Source: Hyphomonadaceae bacterium
GTDB lineage: Bacteria; Pseudomonadota; Alphaproteobacteria; Caulobacterales; Hyphomonadaceae
Direction: 5' to 3'
Length of the DNA stretch: 64,000 nt
Assembly: GCA_030697555.1 (NCBI GenBank)
Contig: JAUYPV010000017.1
Span: forward strand, 1-64,000
Part shown: positions 16,144-25,181 of the stretch, piece by piece
How the letters are laid out: each line of letters starts with the position of its first letter
Position numbering within the stretch: position 1 is the stretch's first letter
Program-made: the position numbers and the translations under genes
The notes under the pieces: generated by a model
What the model saw: only the letters and a program-made list of their open reading frames with translations
Database searches by the model: none
Told to the model about the DNA's origin: nothing

Positions 16144-18354
16144 ATGGCGCGTATGTCGAAAGCGGGGGCCGGTCGCACGCGCCGCACCAAAGCCATAGGC
16201 GGCGCGTTGACCGATACCCCCTCCTCCACCCGTTCGGCTTCTGGAGCGCCCGCGGCGCGCCGTGACAACCTGCCCCCGATTAGGGAACAGCACGGCCGCA
16301 CGCGCACGGATCCCTACGCGTGGCTGAAGGACGAGAACTGGCGCGAAGTGATGCGCGATCCGATGCGGCTGCGCGCCGACATCCGCAAGCATCTCGAGGA
16401 AGAGAACGCCTACACGCACCGTCAGCTTGAAACCGTAACCGCAGCGCTGCAGGACGAGCTGTTCGAGGAGATGAAGGGGCGGATCAAGGAGAACGACTCG
16501 TCCGTTCCGGCGATCGACGGGCCTTGGGCCTATTACCGCCGCTACCGCGAAGGCGGCGAGTATCCGCTGTTCGCGCGCCGTCCGGCCGCCAACGCCTTCG
16601 ACAACGATCCGGCGCACGAGCACATCCTGCTCGATGGCGATGCACTGTCTGTCGGCTGCGATTACTTCGACATCCGGAAAGTCGCGCACTCGCCCGATCA
16701 TCGCCTGATCGCCTACGCCATCGACGACAAGGGTTCTGAATTCTACACGCTGCGTGTCCGCGACGCCGTCACCGGCGCGATCACCGAGGAAATTCCGCAC
16801 ACCTATGGCGAGTTCGTGTGGGCGGAGGATTCAGCATCGCTCTATTGGGTGGCGCGCGACGAGAACGCGCGACCGGTAGCGGTTCATCGCCGTATCCTGG
16901 GCGCCGAGCAGGACCCCCTGGTCTATCTTGAGGAAGATCCCGGCTTCTTCGTTGGCGTGCAGAAGAGCCAGTCGCGGAACTTCATCTTCGTCACCGCCAA
17001 CGATCACACCACCACCGAGTGGCGCTATTTTCGTACCGACGAGACAGTGCCGGTGCTGCATCTCGTCGCGCCGCGCGAGCGCGGTGTCGACTATTCCGTC
17101 GTCGATTTCGACAACCGCTTCTGGATACGCACCAACCGCAACGGCGCCGTCGACTTCGCGCTGGTCTCGGCGCCACAGAACAATCCGTCGGAAGAAAACT
17201 GGCGCATCGAGATCCCGCATCGCCCCGGCATACTGCTCCTCGACGTCGAACCCTTCGCCGACTTCGTCGTGCGCATGGAGCGCGAGAACGGCCTGCCCCG
17301 CATCGTGGTGCGTGAACGCAAAGGCGGCGCGGAGCATTCGATCGATTTCGCCGAGGCGGCCTACGCGCTCGGCATGTCGAACGGCTATCTGTGGGACTCG
17401 CCCTGGCTGCGCTTCGAGTATTCCTCGCCTTCGACGCCCACGCAGGTGTTCGACTACAACATGGCGGCGCGCGAGCGCGTGCTCCGAAAGACCCAGGAAA
17501 TTCCCTCCGGCCATAATCCGTCTGACTATGTGGTCGACCGCATCGATGCACCCGGCGAAGACGGCGCGCTGATCCCGGTCACTCTGCTGCGCCGGAAGGA
17601 AACGAAGCTCGACGGCACGGCGCCGGTACTACTCTACGGCTATGGCGCCTACGGCATCACCATTCCTGCCGACTTCCGCACGGCGCGCCTCAGTCTTGTG
17701 GACCGCGGCTTCATCTATGCCGTCGCTGATGTGCGCGGCTCGATGGCCAAGGGCTATCAGTGGTATCTCGACGGCAAGCTCGAGAAGAAGAAGAACACGT
17801 TCGAGGACTTCGTTGCGGCCGGCCGGCATCTGGTCGCGCTCGGCTACACCCGCCCGCGCAACATCGTCGCCATGGGCGGATCGGCGGGCGGAATGCTGAT
17901 GGGCGTCGCCGCCAATATCGCCCCGGAACTGTTCGGCGGCATCATCGCCGCGGCGCCCTTCGTCGACGTGCTGAATACCATGTCGGACGAGACCTTGCCG
18001 CTCACGCCGCCGGAATGGCCCGAATGGGGGAACCCGCGTCTCGACATCCTGGCGTACGACACCATCGCGGACTACTCGCCTTATGAGCAGGTGGGCCGGA
18101 AGCCCTATCCGCCGATGCTGATCACCGGCGGTCTCACCGATCCGCGCGTCACCTATTGGGAACCCACGAAATGGGCGGCGCGCCTCCGTCACGAAGCGCC
18201 GGATGCCGGCCCTTTCTTCCTGCGCATAAACATGGACGCAGGTCACAGCGGCGTGTCAGGGCGTTTCGCTTCGTTAAAGGAAACGGCTCTTGAATTTGCT
18301 TTTGCGCTCGCCGCGGTGGGGCGGGCGGGGCCGGATATCCGCCTCGCGCCCTGA
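16144..18354 (+). CDS. ptrB: Oligopeptidase B (S9 prolyl-oligopeptidase family)
   Basis: A 736-residue serine peptidase that cuts peptides after Arg or Lys, normally in the cytoplasm. The N-terminal seven-blade propeller is followed by an alpha/beta hydrolase domain. The catalytic triad is Ser580 (MGGSAGGMLMG), Asp666 (TGGLTDPRV) and His701 (MDAGHSGVSGRF). The early motif REQHGRTRTDPYAWLKD and length fit oligopeptidase B. The ATG at 16144 has no clear ribosome-binding site; ATG 16153 is a close alternative. The N-terminal ~40 residues are an Arg/Ala-rich extension. Confidence 0.92.
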   Translation: MARMSKAGAGRTRRTKAIGGALTDTPSSTRSASGAPAARRDNLPPIREQHGRTRTDPYAWLKDENWREVMRDPMRLRADIRKHLEEENAYTHRQLETVTAALQDELFEEMKGRIKENDSSVPAIDGPWAYYRRYREGGEYPLFARRPAANAFDNDPAHEHILLDGDALSVGCDYFDIRKVAHSPDHRLIAYAIDDKGSEFYTLRVRDAVTGAITEEIPHTYGEFVWAEDSASLYWVARDENARPVAVHRRILGAEQDPLVYLEEDPGFFVGVQKSQSRNFIFVTANDHTTTEWRYFRTDETVPVLHLVAPRERGVDYSVVDFDNRFWIRTNRNGAVDFALVSAPQNNPSEENWRIEIPHRPGILLLDVEPFADFVVRMERENGLPRIVVRERKGGAEHSIDFAEAAYALGMSNGYLWDSPWLRFEYSSPSTPTQVFDYNMAARERVLRKTQEIPSGHNPSDYVVDRIDAPGEDGALIPVTLLRRKETKLDGTAPVLLYGYGAYGITIPADFRTARLSLVDRGFIYAVADVRGSMAKGYQWYLDGKLEKKKNTFEDFVAAGRHLVALGYTRPRNIVAMGGSAGGMLMGVAANIAPELFGGIIAAAPFVDVLNTMSDETLPLTPPEWPEWGNPRLDILAYDTIADYSPYEQVGRKPYPPMLITGGLTDPRVTYWEPTKWAARLRHEAPDAGPFFLRINMDAGHSGVSGRFASLKETALEFAFALAAVGRAGPDIRLAP

Positions 18355-18492
18355 ATTGCCTTGGAATCTGACCGTCTTAAAACTGCAATACGCGGCTGTG
18401 ACAGTCAGGCGTGATTTTTTGTGGCGCTCATGCGCATCCCCCCTGTATTGTTGCCGTCACATTCGCGCTTCCGGGGGGAAAAGCCCAACATC

Positions 18493-19140
18493 ATGCCAAA
18501 CAACGCACGACGGCCCGCCTCTAGTCCGCCTGCAGCGCGCCTCAAGCCGCGCGTCGATCGCGAGGCGCGCAAAGCGCAGTATCTCCGCGCCGCCGCCAGC
18601 GCGTTCATCACCAAGGGCGCGGCCGCGTCGATGCAGGACGTCGCCGATGAAGCCGGCGCGCCGAAGCCGGTCTTCTATCGCATCTTCCCCTCGCGCGCGG
18701 ACCTGATCGAGGCGTTCTACGAACACGTGCACGATGTCATCATCAACACCCAACAGGGACAGTGGGATGGGTATGGCTGGGCGCTGCGCGTGCTCTATCT
18801 CGAGGCGAAGAAGGAACGCGAGATCTTCCTCGTCGCGCTGAAGACGTTCCGCGGCGACCCCGCGCTCGAGCCGTGGCGCGAAAAGCTGTTCGACCTCATC
18901 TCGACGCAGGCTACCGGTTTCTTCCATCCGGCCGATGGCGCTCCCCCGGGTGGCGAAGCGCGCGGCCGCCAGGCGTCGCGTACGCTCACCTCGATGGGCC
19001 TCGACACACTCGTCACCTGGCTGGAAGACAGCGACGGCCTTTCCGACGAGAAACGCTTCGCCTGGTGGGGCCGCATCGTTCGCGAATGGCGCAAAGCTAC
19101 GCGCGAAGCCTACGACCTCGATCCGCCGGAGAAGAAGTAG
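18493..19140 (+). CDS. TetR-family transcriptional regulator
   Basis: Encodes 215 residues. The N-terminal helix-turn-helix reads AASMQDVADEAGAPKPVFYRIFPSR (about residues 40-65), typical of TetR repressors; the C-terminal ~140 residues form the ligand domain and do not identify a subfamily. The start at 18493 is preferred over 18421 because it begins close to the usual TetR arm and lies after a GGGGGG stretch. It lies 158 bases upstream of the PQQ dehydrogenase in the same direction and could regulate it. A pair of inverted 10-mers sits in the gap. Confidence 0.88.
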   Translation: MPNNARRPASSPPAARLKPRVDREARKAQYLRAAASAFITKGAAASMQDVADEAGAPKPVFYRIFPSRADLIEAFYEHVHDVIINTQQGQWDGYGWALRVLYLEAKKEREIFLVALKTFRGDPALEPWREKLFDLISTQATGFFHPADGAPPGGEARGRQASRTLTSMGLDTLVTWLEDSDGLSDEKRFAWWGRIVREWRKATREAYDLDPPEKK

Positions 19141-19195
19141 CTCGCCGCCAAGCCAATACTTCTGCCCGGCGGAAACTGGGGCCGGATCGCCGTTT

Positions 19196-19269
19196 CCTTG
19201 TATTGGAACCCAACCCGCGGCCCATTGCCCTTGGCGGCTTCGGCTTTTAGCTTGCGCCTCAATACAAGG
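19196..19269. promoter_or_regulatory. Widely spaced inverted repeat upstream of the PQQ dehydrogenase
   Basis: CCTTGTATTG at 19196-19205 and its exact reverse complement CAATACAAGG at 19260-19269 are 54 bases apart, ending 29 bases before the dehydrogenase ATG. The 64-bp period is close to six helical turns, compatible with a looping operator, or the two arms could pair in the mRNA leader. The adjacent TetR protein is a candidate binder. GGGGAGAG near 19287-19294 is the likely ribosome-binding site. Confidence 0.5.
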
Positions 19270-19298
19270 CGTCTGAAACGCCGTCGGGGAGAGAAATC

Positions 19299-21467
19299 AT
19301 GCGCGCACTGTTGCTGTCGCTGGCTGTCGCCGCGCCTGCCTTTCTGACGTCCTGCACCAACAACGTACCCAGCGCGCCGGTCGACACCGCCGCCCCGGCG
19401 CCTACCTACCCGACAGGCTCGGCGGCGGTGAACAACGAGCGCCTGATCGCCGCCGACAGGGAGCCCGGCTCCTGGCTCGCAACCGGCCTCAACTATCACG
19501 AGGATCGCTTCAGCCGGCTCGACCAGGTCAACGACGCCAACGTCAAGCAGCTCGGCCTTGCCTGGTACGCCGACATCGACACGGAACGCGGCCAGGAATC
19601 GACACCCATCATCGTCGACGGCGTGATGTACCTCACGACAGCGTGGAGCATGGTGAAGGCCTACGACATTCGCTCCGGCGCGAAGCTGTGGGAATACGAT
19701 CCCAATGTCGCCAAGGCGAAGGCCGCGGACGCATGCTGCGATGTCGTCAACCGCGGCGTCGCGGCGTGGAACGGCAAGATCTATCTCGGCGCGCTCGACG
19801 GACGACTGATCGCGCTCGACGGCAAGACCGGCAAGGAAGTCTGGTCGGTGCAGACCACGGACACGAACCTGCCCTACACGATCACCGGTGTTCCCCGCAT
19901 CGTCAAAGGCAAGGTGATCATCGGAAACGGCGGCGCCGAATATCGCGTGCGCGGCTACGTGACGGCCTACGACGCCGAAACCGGTAAGGAGGCATGGCGC
20001 TGGTGGACCGTGCCGGGCGATCCGTCGAAACCCTACGAACAACCTGAACTGGCGGAAGCCGCCAAGGGGTGGAAGGGCGACAATTACTGGAAGATCGGCG
20101 GCGGCGGCACGGCGTGGGACGGCATGGCCTACGATCCCGAACTCGACACCATCTATGTCGGCACCGGCAACGGCAACCCGTGGAACCAGGCGATCCGCTC
20201 TCCGGGCGGCGGCGACAATCTGTTCCTGTCCTCGATCGTGGCGCTCGATCCCAACACCGGCAAATACAAGTGGCACTACCAGACCACACCCGGCGAGACC
20301 TGGGACTACACCGCCGTTCAACCCCTCATCATCGCCGACCTCAACTATCCGGAAGGCAAGCGCCGCGTCGTCATGCAGGCGCCGAAGAATGGCTTCTTCT
20401 ATGTGCTCGACGCGAAAACCGGAGAACTCCTGTCGGCCGAGAAATTCGCCCCGCTCACCTGGGCGACGCACGTCGACATGAAGACCGGCCGGCCGGTAGA
20501 GATTCCGGAGGCCCGCTACGAGATCACGGGCAAGGCCGTCATCGTCTCGCCCGGCGCGCTCGGCATGCATAACTGGCACCCGATGGCGTTCAGCCCGGAA
20601 ACGGGCCTCGTCTACATTCCCGTACAGGTTTCGGCGGCGCCCTATGTCGGGCCGAAGGAGTTCAAGCTAAATCTCCAGGGCACCAACACAGGCACTGACT
20701 TCTCCGGCGGCCAGGCGCTGTGCCAGCAGCCGGGCGCAAGATGCGGCAACCTCGAAACCTACATCCTCGCCTGGGATCCAATCGCCGGCAAAGAGAAGTG
20801 GCGCATTAAGAACGAGGTCTACGGCTCGTCCGGCATTCTCGCGACCTCAGGCAACCTCATCTTCTCCGGCAACCACAAGGGCGAGTTCAACGCCTACAAC
20901 GCCACCACGGGCGAGAAGCTCTGGACGGCGCCGACACAGGCGCGCGTCGTCGCCGCGCCATCCACCTTCCTTGTCGACGGCCAGCAGCAGGTTGCGATCC
21001 TTGTCGGCGCGCGCGGCCTGCCGAACGACCAGAAACGCACCAACGCGATAAGCGCCAACAACTCCCGCATCCTGGTGTTCAAGCCGGGCGGCGCCGCATC
21101 GCTACCGGCCGAGATGCCAGCCGCCACAGCCGCCGCTCGCGTTAAAATCGATCCGCCCCTGCTCACCGCCAACAACGAGACGGTGTTCGCCGGCGAACAG
21201 GCCTACGCCGCCAACTGCGCGAGCTGCCATGGTCCCACTGCCGTTCCCGGCGCCGGCTCGATCGCGCCCGATCTGCGCTACAGCGGCCTCCTGCCGATCC
21301 GCAATGGCTGGAACCCGACCGTGCGGGATGGCGACCGCGCTACCCGCGGCATGCCCGGCTTCGCCGCAACGCTGAGCCAGGAAACCACCGACGCCATCCT
21401 CGCCTACGTGATCAAGCGCGCGAACGATGAGAAAGCCGCGCAGGAAGCGGCAGCGAAGCCGAACTAG
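19299..21467 (+). CDS. PQQ-dependent alcohol dehydrogenase with C-terminal cytochrome c (lipoprotein)
   Basis: A 722-residue periplasmic quinohaemoprotein that oxidises alcohols and passes electrons to the respiratory chain. A lipoprotein signal ends FLTSC (Cys19). Residues ~45-600 form the eight-bladed propeller with tryptophan-docking repeats. The adjacent disulfide Cys146-Cys147 and catalytic Asp336 (GETWDYTAVQP) are typical. The residue two beyond the Asp is Thr rather than Asp, pointing to Ca2+ rather than a lanthanide as cofactor metal. The haem site CASCH is at 640-644. The substrate cannot be read from the sequence. Its TAG stop shares the CTAG palindrome with the stop of the convergent FGE gene. 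Confidence 0.92.
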   Translation: MRALLLSLAVAAPAFLTSCTNNVPSAPVDTAAPAPTYPTGSAAVNNERLIAADREPGSWLATGLNYHEDRFSRLDQVNDANVKQLGLAWYADIDTERGQESTPIIVDGVMYLTTAWSMVKAYDIRSGAKLWEYDPNVAKAKAADACCDVVNRGVAAWNGKIYLGALDGRLIALDGKTGKEVWSVQTTDTNLPYTITGVPRIVKGKVIIGNGGAEYRVRGYVTAYDAETGKEAWRWWTVPGDPSKPYEQPELAEAAKGWKGDNYWKIGGGGTAWDGMAYDPELDTIYVGTGNGNPWNQAIRSPGGGDNLFLSSIVALDPNTGKYKWHYQTTPGETWDYTAVQPLIIADLNYPEGKRRVVMQAPKNGFFYVLDAKTGELLSAEKFAPLTWATHVDMKTGRPVEIPEARYEITGKAVIVSPGALGMHNWHPMAFSPETGLVYIPVQVSAAPYVGPKEFKLNLQGTNTGTDFSGGQALCQQPGARCGNLETYILAWDPIAGKEKWRIKNEVYGSSGILATSGNLIFSGNHKGEFNAYNATTGEKLWTAPTQARVVAAPSTFLVDGQQQVAILVGARGLPNDQKRTNAISANNSRILVFKPGGAASLPAEMPAATAAARVKIDPPLLTANNETVFAGEQAYAANCASCHGPTAVPGAGSIAPDLRYSGLLPIRNGWNPTVRDGDRATRGMPGFAATLSQETTDAILAYVIKRANDEKAAQEAAAKPN

Positions 21468-22324
21468 CGGGCGTCACTCGCGCATCTGAACCCCACATGC
21501 ATCAGCGCCGTCTGCGGCGTCGAATGGCTGCGCGCTGTGGCGCGGAAGCCGGCGCACATGTTCGGATCGCACAGGAAGGAGCCGCCACGCTGCACGCGTT
21601 CCGGCGCCTTGCGCATGTCGTTGGCGAGCGCCGGATAGGGAAGATAGGACGATGACGTCCATTCCCACACATTGCCGGCCATGTCGGTGAGACCCGACGG
21701 CGCCTCTCCGAAGGCGCCGACCGGAGACGTGCCGGTGTAGCCATCCTCGCCAAGGTCGAGCACGGGGAAGATTCCCTGCCAAACATTCACTCGGAACTTC
21801 GCGTCGATGGAAATGCGCGTGCCGGCGCGGAACACCGTGCCATCCGGCGTTTGGCCCATGCGGGCGGCGCGCTCCCATTCGAACTCTGTCGGCAGGCGCA
21901 AGCCATAGGCCTTGCAATACGCAGTCGCATCGTTCCACGACACCTGCGTCACGGGATGGTCGTCAGCGGCTTGCGGCTTGTTCGGGCCACGCGGATGACG
22001 CCAATCGGCGCCCTCCACCTCGACCCACCCCCCCTCGCCTTTGCTCAACACGCCCGACGCTCCGGCGCTCTCGGCGTCGGTCACATAGCCGGTTGTTTCT
22101 ACGAAGCCGCGGAACAGCGTGACGGTCACCGGCGTCCGATCCATGCGGAACTCGGCAATGGCGCGCTTGAACTGTGGACGTTCGTCATGCGGCGCGGCGT
22201 CGTCGCCGATCTGCGTTTCCGCCGCCGGAATGACGACCATGGTCGCCTCCCGCCCCTCGAGCGCTGGCGCCCTGGCGCATGCCGCCGCCAGAAGGACGGC
22301 GAGGTATGCCAGCTTGAGCTTCAA
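21464..22324 (-). CDS. Formylglycine-generating enzyme (sulfatase-modifying factor), apparently exported
   Basis: Encodes 286 residues. It has the FGE-sulfatase fold features VTQVSWNDATAYCKAYGLRLPTEFEWERAAR and GLTDMAGNVWEWT. The copper-binding active-site pair is conserved as RGGSFLCDPNMC (Cys252 and Cys257), indicating a true FGE that converts a sulfatase Cys to formylglycine with O2. The start is TTG at 22324, overlapping the sulfatase TGA stop, giving an N-terminus KLKLAYLAVLLAAACARAP that looks like a lipoprotein or Sec signal. Classical bacterial FGEs are described as cytosolic, so export is notable. It is translationally coupled to the sulfatase. Confidence 0.85.
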   Translation of the reverse strand: MKLKLAYLAVLLAAACARAPALEGREATMVVIPAAETQIGDDAAPHDERPQFKRAIAEFRMDRTPVTVTLFRGFVETTGYVTDAESAGASGVLSKGEGGWVEVEGADWRHPRGPNKPQAADDHPVTQVSWNDATAYCKAYGLRLPTEFEWERAARMGQTPDGTVFRAGTRISIDAKFRVNVWQGIFPVLDLGEDGYTGTSPVGAFGEAPSGLTDMAGNVWEWTSSSYLPYPALANDMRKAPERVQRGGSFLCDPNMCAGFRATARSHSTPQTALMHVGFRCASDAR

Positions 22325-23790
22325 ATCGGCAACTCGAACGGCGTGCCGCAGACATTGTAGGTGACATTCGGCCGCGACGGCCACGCCGGGTCGCGCATGT
22401 CCTTCGCCCACTGGTCGAACGCGTCGCTCAATTCTTTCAGCTTGGCCGGTTCCTTGCCCGCCACGTTGGTCGCTTCGTTCGGATCGTCCTTCAGGTTAAA
22501 CAGCAGCGTGAACTTGCCATCGAGGCTCTTCCACAGCTTCCAGTCGCCCTCGCGGATCGAGGCATGCGGCGTCCGCCGCCACATCAGCGCATTGTGCGGG
22601 ATGGCCTGCGACTTGCCGGTGACGAACGGCATCAGGTCGACGCCGTCATAGATCCGGTCGGCCGGAAGCCTGCCTCCCGCCGCCGTCAACGACGTGGTGT
22701 AGACGTCCATGGTCGAGACGACGTTGCGATAGACCTGCCCGCCCTTGATGGCGTTTGGCCAGCGCACCATGAAGGGCACGCGCACACCGCCTTCATAGTG
22801 GCTGAGCTTGCCGCCGCGCATCGGCTCGCAGGCGCAGATGCCCTGGATGTACGCCGCGCAGCCATTGTCCGACATGAAGTAGACCATGGTGTCGCCGCTC
22901 TCGCCCGATGCCTCCACGGCATCGAGGATTGCGCCGATCTGATCGTCCATCGCCGAGATCATCGACGCGTAGACGCGCATCCCTTCGTCTTTGATCTGGG
23001 GGAAGCGGTCGTAATATTTCTGCATCGTCTGAAGCGGGTCGTGCGGCGCATTGAACGCGGCGAACAGGAAGTAGGGCGCGTCCGACGCTGCATTGCGCTT
23101 GATGTAGTCGACCGCGCGTTCCCCGAAATACTCCGTGAGATAGCGATCCTCATTCTCGACGAAGGTGCGGCTGGGGCCTTCCACGATCCTGTTAGCCGCC
23201 GACCGCCGTGGCGCTGGCGTAGCAGAGGAACCCTCGGGCTGCACGAAGATTGTCCCCGGTGCGGTCGGCCGGATGTAGGAGGTTGCGCCCGTCAGGAAGC
23301 CGACGAATTCGTCATAGCCCCGGTTGGTCGGATAGAAATCGTCGTTGGACCCGAGGTGCCACTTGCCCACTAGGCCGGTGTGATAGCCCTGCGCCTTGAG
23401 CGCCTTGGCGAGAATGACCTCGTCCTTCGGCAATCCGAGGTTCTGCTCGATGTCGCGCTGGGCCGGGCCGTTATTGTATTCGAAACCGAAGCGATCCGGG
23501 TGCCGGCCAGTGTTGAGTCCTGCGCGCGAGGGCGAGCAGACCGGCGCGGCCGAGTATCCATCGGTGAAGATGACGCCGTCCTTAGCGATCCGGTCGATGT
23601 TGGGCGTCGCGATACGCTTGCCGCCGTAGGAAGAGATGTCGGCGTAACCGAGATCGTCCGCCAGGATCACGACGATGTTCGGCTTCTTGCCGGGGACGCC
23701 TCCCGCAACCTGTTGCTCGACAGCCTGCGGCCCAGCGCACGCGGCGAGCATGCAGGCGGCAGCAAACCCCAGAATTCTGCGGCTCGTCAT
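22321..23790 (-). CDS. Formylglycine-type sulfatase (lipoprotein)
   Basis: A 489-residue type I sulfatase of the alkaline-phosphatase superfamily that hydrolyses sulfate esters. The lipoprotein signal ends LAAC (Cys18). Metal ligands lie in LADDLGY (Asp45/46), and the modification site is Cys85 in APVCSPSRAGL, the canonical CxPxR motif needing FGE. Other conserved parts include TGLVGKWHLG and MSDNG. GGGAGGAG precedes the ATG at 23790, which is preferred over an upstream ATG at 23808. Substrate may be a sulfated polysaccharide or steroid, not determinable here. It forms an operon with the FGE gene. Confidence 0.92.
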   Translation of the reverse strand: MTSRRILGFAAACMLAACAGPQAVEQQVAGGVPGKKPNIVVILADDLGYADISSYGGKRIATPNIDRIAKDGVIFTDGYSAAPVCSPSRAGLNTGRHPDRFGFEYNNGPAQRDIEQNLGLPKDEVILAKALKAQGYHTGLVGKWHLGSNDDFYPTNRGYDEFVGFLTGATSYIRPTAPGTIFVQPEGSSATPAPRRSAANRIVEGPSRTFVENEDRYLTEYFGERAVDYIKRNAASDAPYFLFAAFNAPHDPLQTMQKYYDRFPQIKDEGMRVYASMISAMDDQIGAILDAVEASGESGDTMVYFMSDNGCAAYIQGICACEPMRGGKLSHYEGGVRVPFMVRWPNAIKGGQVYRNVVSTMDVYTTSLTAAGGRLPADRIYDGVDLMPFVTGKSQAIPHNALMWRRTPHASIREGDWKLWKSLDGKFTLLFNLKDDPNEATNVAGKEPAKLKELSDAFDQWAKDMRDPAWPSRPNVTYNVCGTPFELPI

Positions 23791-23942
23791 TCGCTCCTCC
23801 CGATACAATTCGAATCTCGACCATGATGAATGCAGGTCGAGACTTGCAAGAATGGCTCTAATTGATACTCATCGGTAGCATTAGGCCTTGCCGATCCCGG
23901 GTCAAGCAGGCCAGGTCAAGCAGCAGATTGAGGATGTGGATG

Positions 23943-24908
23943 ATGATGAAGCGTCTGGCTCTGGTTGTTGCATTCCTCGCCCTCGCCGCCTGCACCGGAA
24001 GCCCAAGCGCGACGCCTCAGTCGCCGTCATCCGGCGCGCCGAAGCTCACGGATGAGACGCTCAATCATGACGGCCGCGCGCGGCGCTTCCTCATACACGA
24101 CTATTCCGGCGGCAAACCCGCGCCGGTGGTGATCGTGCTGCACGGCGGCGGCGGGCATCCCGAGAACGCGGTCGATATGAGCCAGTTCGACGTCATCGCT
24201 GCACGCGAGCACTTCATCGCCGTCTATCCCGGTGGAACGGGCGGCACACCGGGCGGGCGGCTGCTGACGTGGAACGCCGGCCACTGCTGCGCCTACGCAC
24301 GCGAGAACAAGATCGACGATGTCGGCTTCATCTCGGCGATGATCGATCAGCTCGTCACGTCAGGGCGGGCCGATCCGAAGCGCGTCTATGTCACAGGCAT
24401 GTCGAACGGCGCGATGATGACACACGTCCTGGCGCGCGAATTGCCCGGCAAGATCGCCGCCATCGGTCCCATCGTCGGCGCGGTGTTTGGCGATGAGCCC
24501 GCCGCGAAAGGCCCTATCGCCGCCGTCATCTTCGTCGGCCAGGACGACAGGACGGTGCCGGCAGCGGGTGGCGCCATCGGCGGCAACCGGCGCGACGGCG
24601 TCATCGCCGGCCTCGCGCGTCCGCCCGCGGATCGTGATGTGACGCCTGACGTCGCCCAGGCCGACTACTGGGTGAAAACCAATGGCTGCACTCAATCGCC
24701 AGTGGAATCGCTCGATAAGGCCGGCAAGCTTGTGGAAATCCGCTGGACCTGCCCCGGCAAGGCGGATGTCCATTTCTACAGGGTAGCCAACAACGGCCAT
24801 GCTTGGCCCGGCGGCAAGGCTGGCCGCGCCGAGGCCGACCAGCCTACTCAGGCCTTTTCGGCAAGCGAGACCATGTGGCGGTTCTTCAAGGACCACCCGA
24901 AGAAGTAG
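23943..24908 (+). CDS. Poly(3-hydroxyalkanoate)-depolymerase/feruloyl-esterase-like lipoprotein
   Basis: A 321-residue exported alpha/beta hydrolase of the LpqC/PHB-depolymerase esterase group. The lipoprotein signal ends LAAC (Cys17). The oxyanion region LHGGGGHPENA (about 66-76), nucleophile Ser154 (TGMSNGAMM), and C-terminal NNGHAWPGG with the catalytic His are clear. It probably cleaves acetyl, feruloyl or short polyester bonds in the periplasm. The start is chosen among clustered ATGs (23934, 23940, 23943, 23946) because GAGG lies upstream; all give the same signal. It is divergent from the sulfatase and may act on the same polymer, an inference from position. Confidence 0.82.
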   Translation: MMKRLALVVAFLALAACTGSPSATPQSPSSGAPKLTDETLNHDGRARRFLIHDYSGGKPAPVVIVLHGGGGHPENAVDMSQFDVIAAREHFIAVYPGGTGGTPGGRLLTWNAGHCCAYARENKIDDVGFISAMIDQLVTSGRADPKRVYVTGMSNGAMMTHVLARELPGKIAAIGPIVGAVFGDEPAAKGPIAAVIFVGQDDRTVPAAGGAIGGNRRDGVIAGLARPPADRDVTPDVAQADYWVKTNGCTQSPVESLDKAGKLVEIRWTCPGKADVHFYRVANNGHAWPGGKAGRAEADQPTQAFSASETMWRFFKDHPKK

Positions 24909-24912
24909 GACC

Positions 24913-24938
24913 GGTCAGCTAATCTGGTCAGCTAATCT
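24913..24938. repeat. Perfect 13-bp tandem duplication
   Basis: GGTCAGCTAATCT occurs twice head to tail (24913-24925 and 24926-24938), starting 5 bases after the esterase stop codon. It is the first part of the 273-base gap before the autotransporter and may affect its promoter or simply be a recent slippage product. Confidence 0.85.
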
Positions 24939-25112
24939 GGGTCGTGACCGCCGAGCCACGTTTTGGCCCCGTTCATCTCCGCGGACGCACTTCCGCCACA
25001 AGTGGGCGCTCGAAATCCCGTGCCTGTCCCGGCCCTGCCGGAATGCGACAAGCCTTACGCAGGACCGGGGTTTCCTCCCGCCGCGCGGCAGGCTAGGCAG
25101 GCGGGGGCCGGG

Positions 25113-25139
25113 CGGGGCGCCTGGCCGTTTGGCGCCCCG
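25113..25139 (+). promoter_or_regulatory. GC-rich hairpin in the autotransporter leader
   Basis: CGGGGCGCC and GGCGCCCCG form a perfect 9-bp stem around a 9-base loop, 43 bases before the autotransporter ATG. No T-run follows, so it is not a standard terminator. It could be a leader structure that tunes or protects the mRNA. CAGGAGT at about 25164-25170 is the likely ribosome-binding site. Confidence 0.6.
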
Positions 25140-25181
25140 GCGCCACAGTTTGTGCTGACTGTTCAGGAGTAGACGGCTCTC

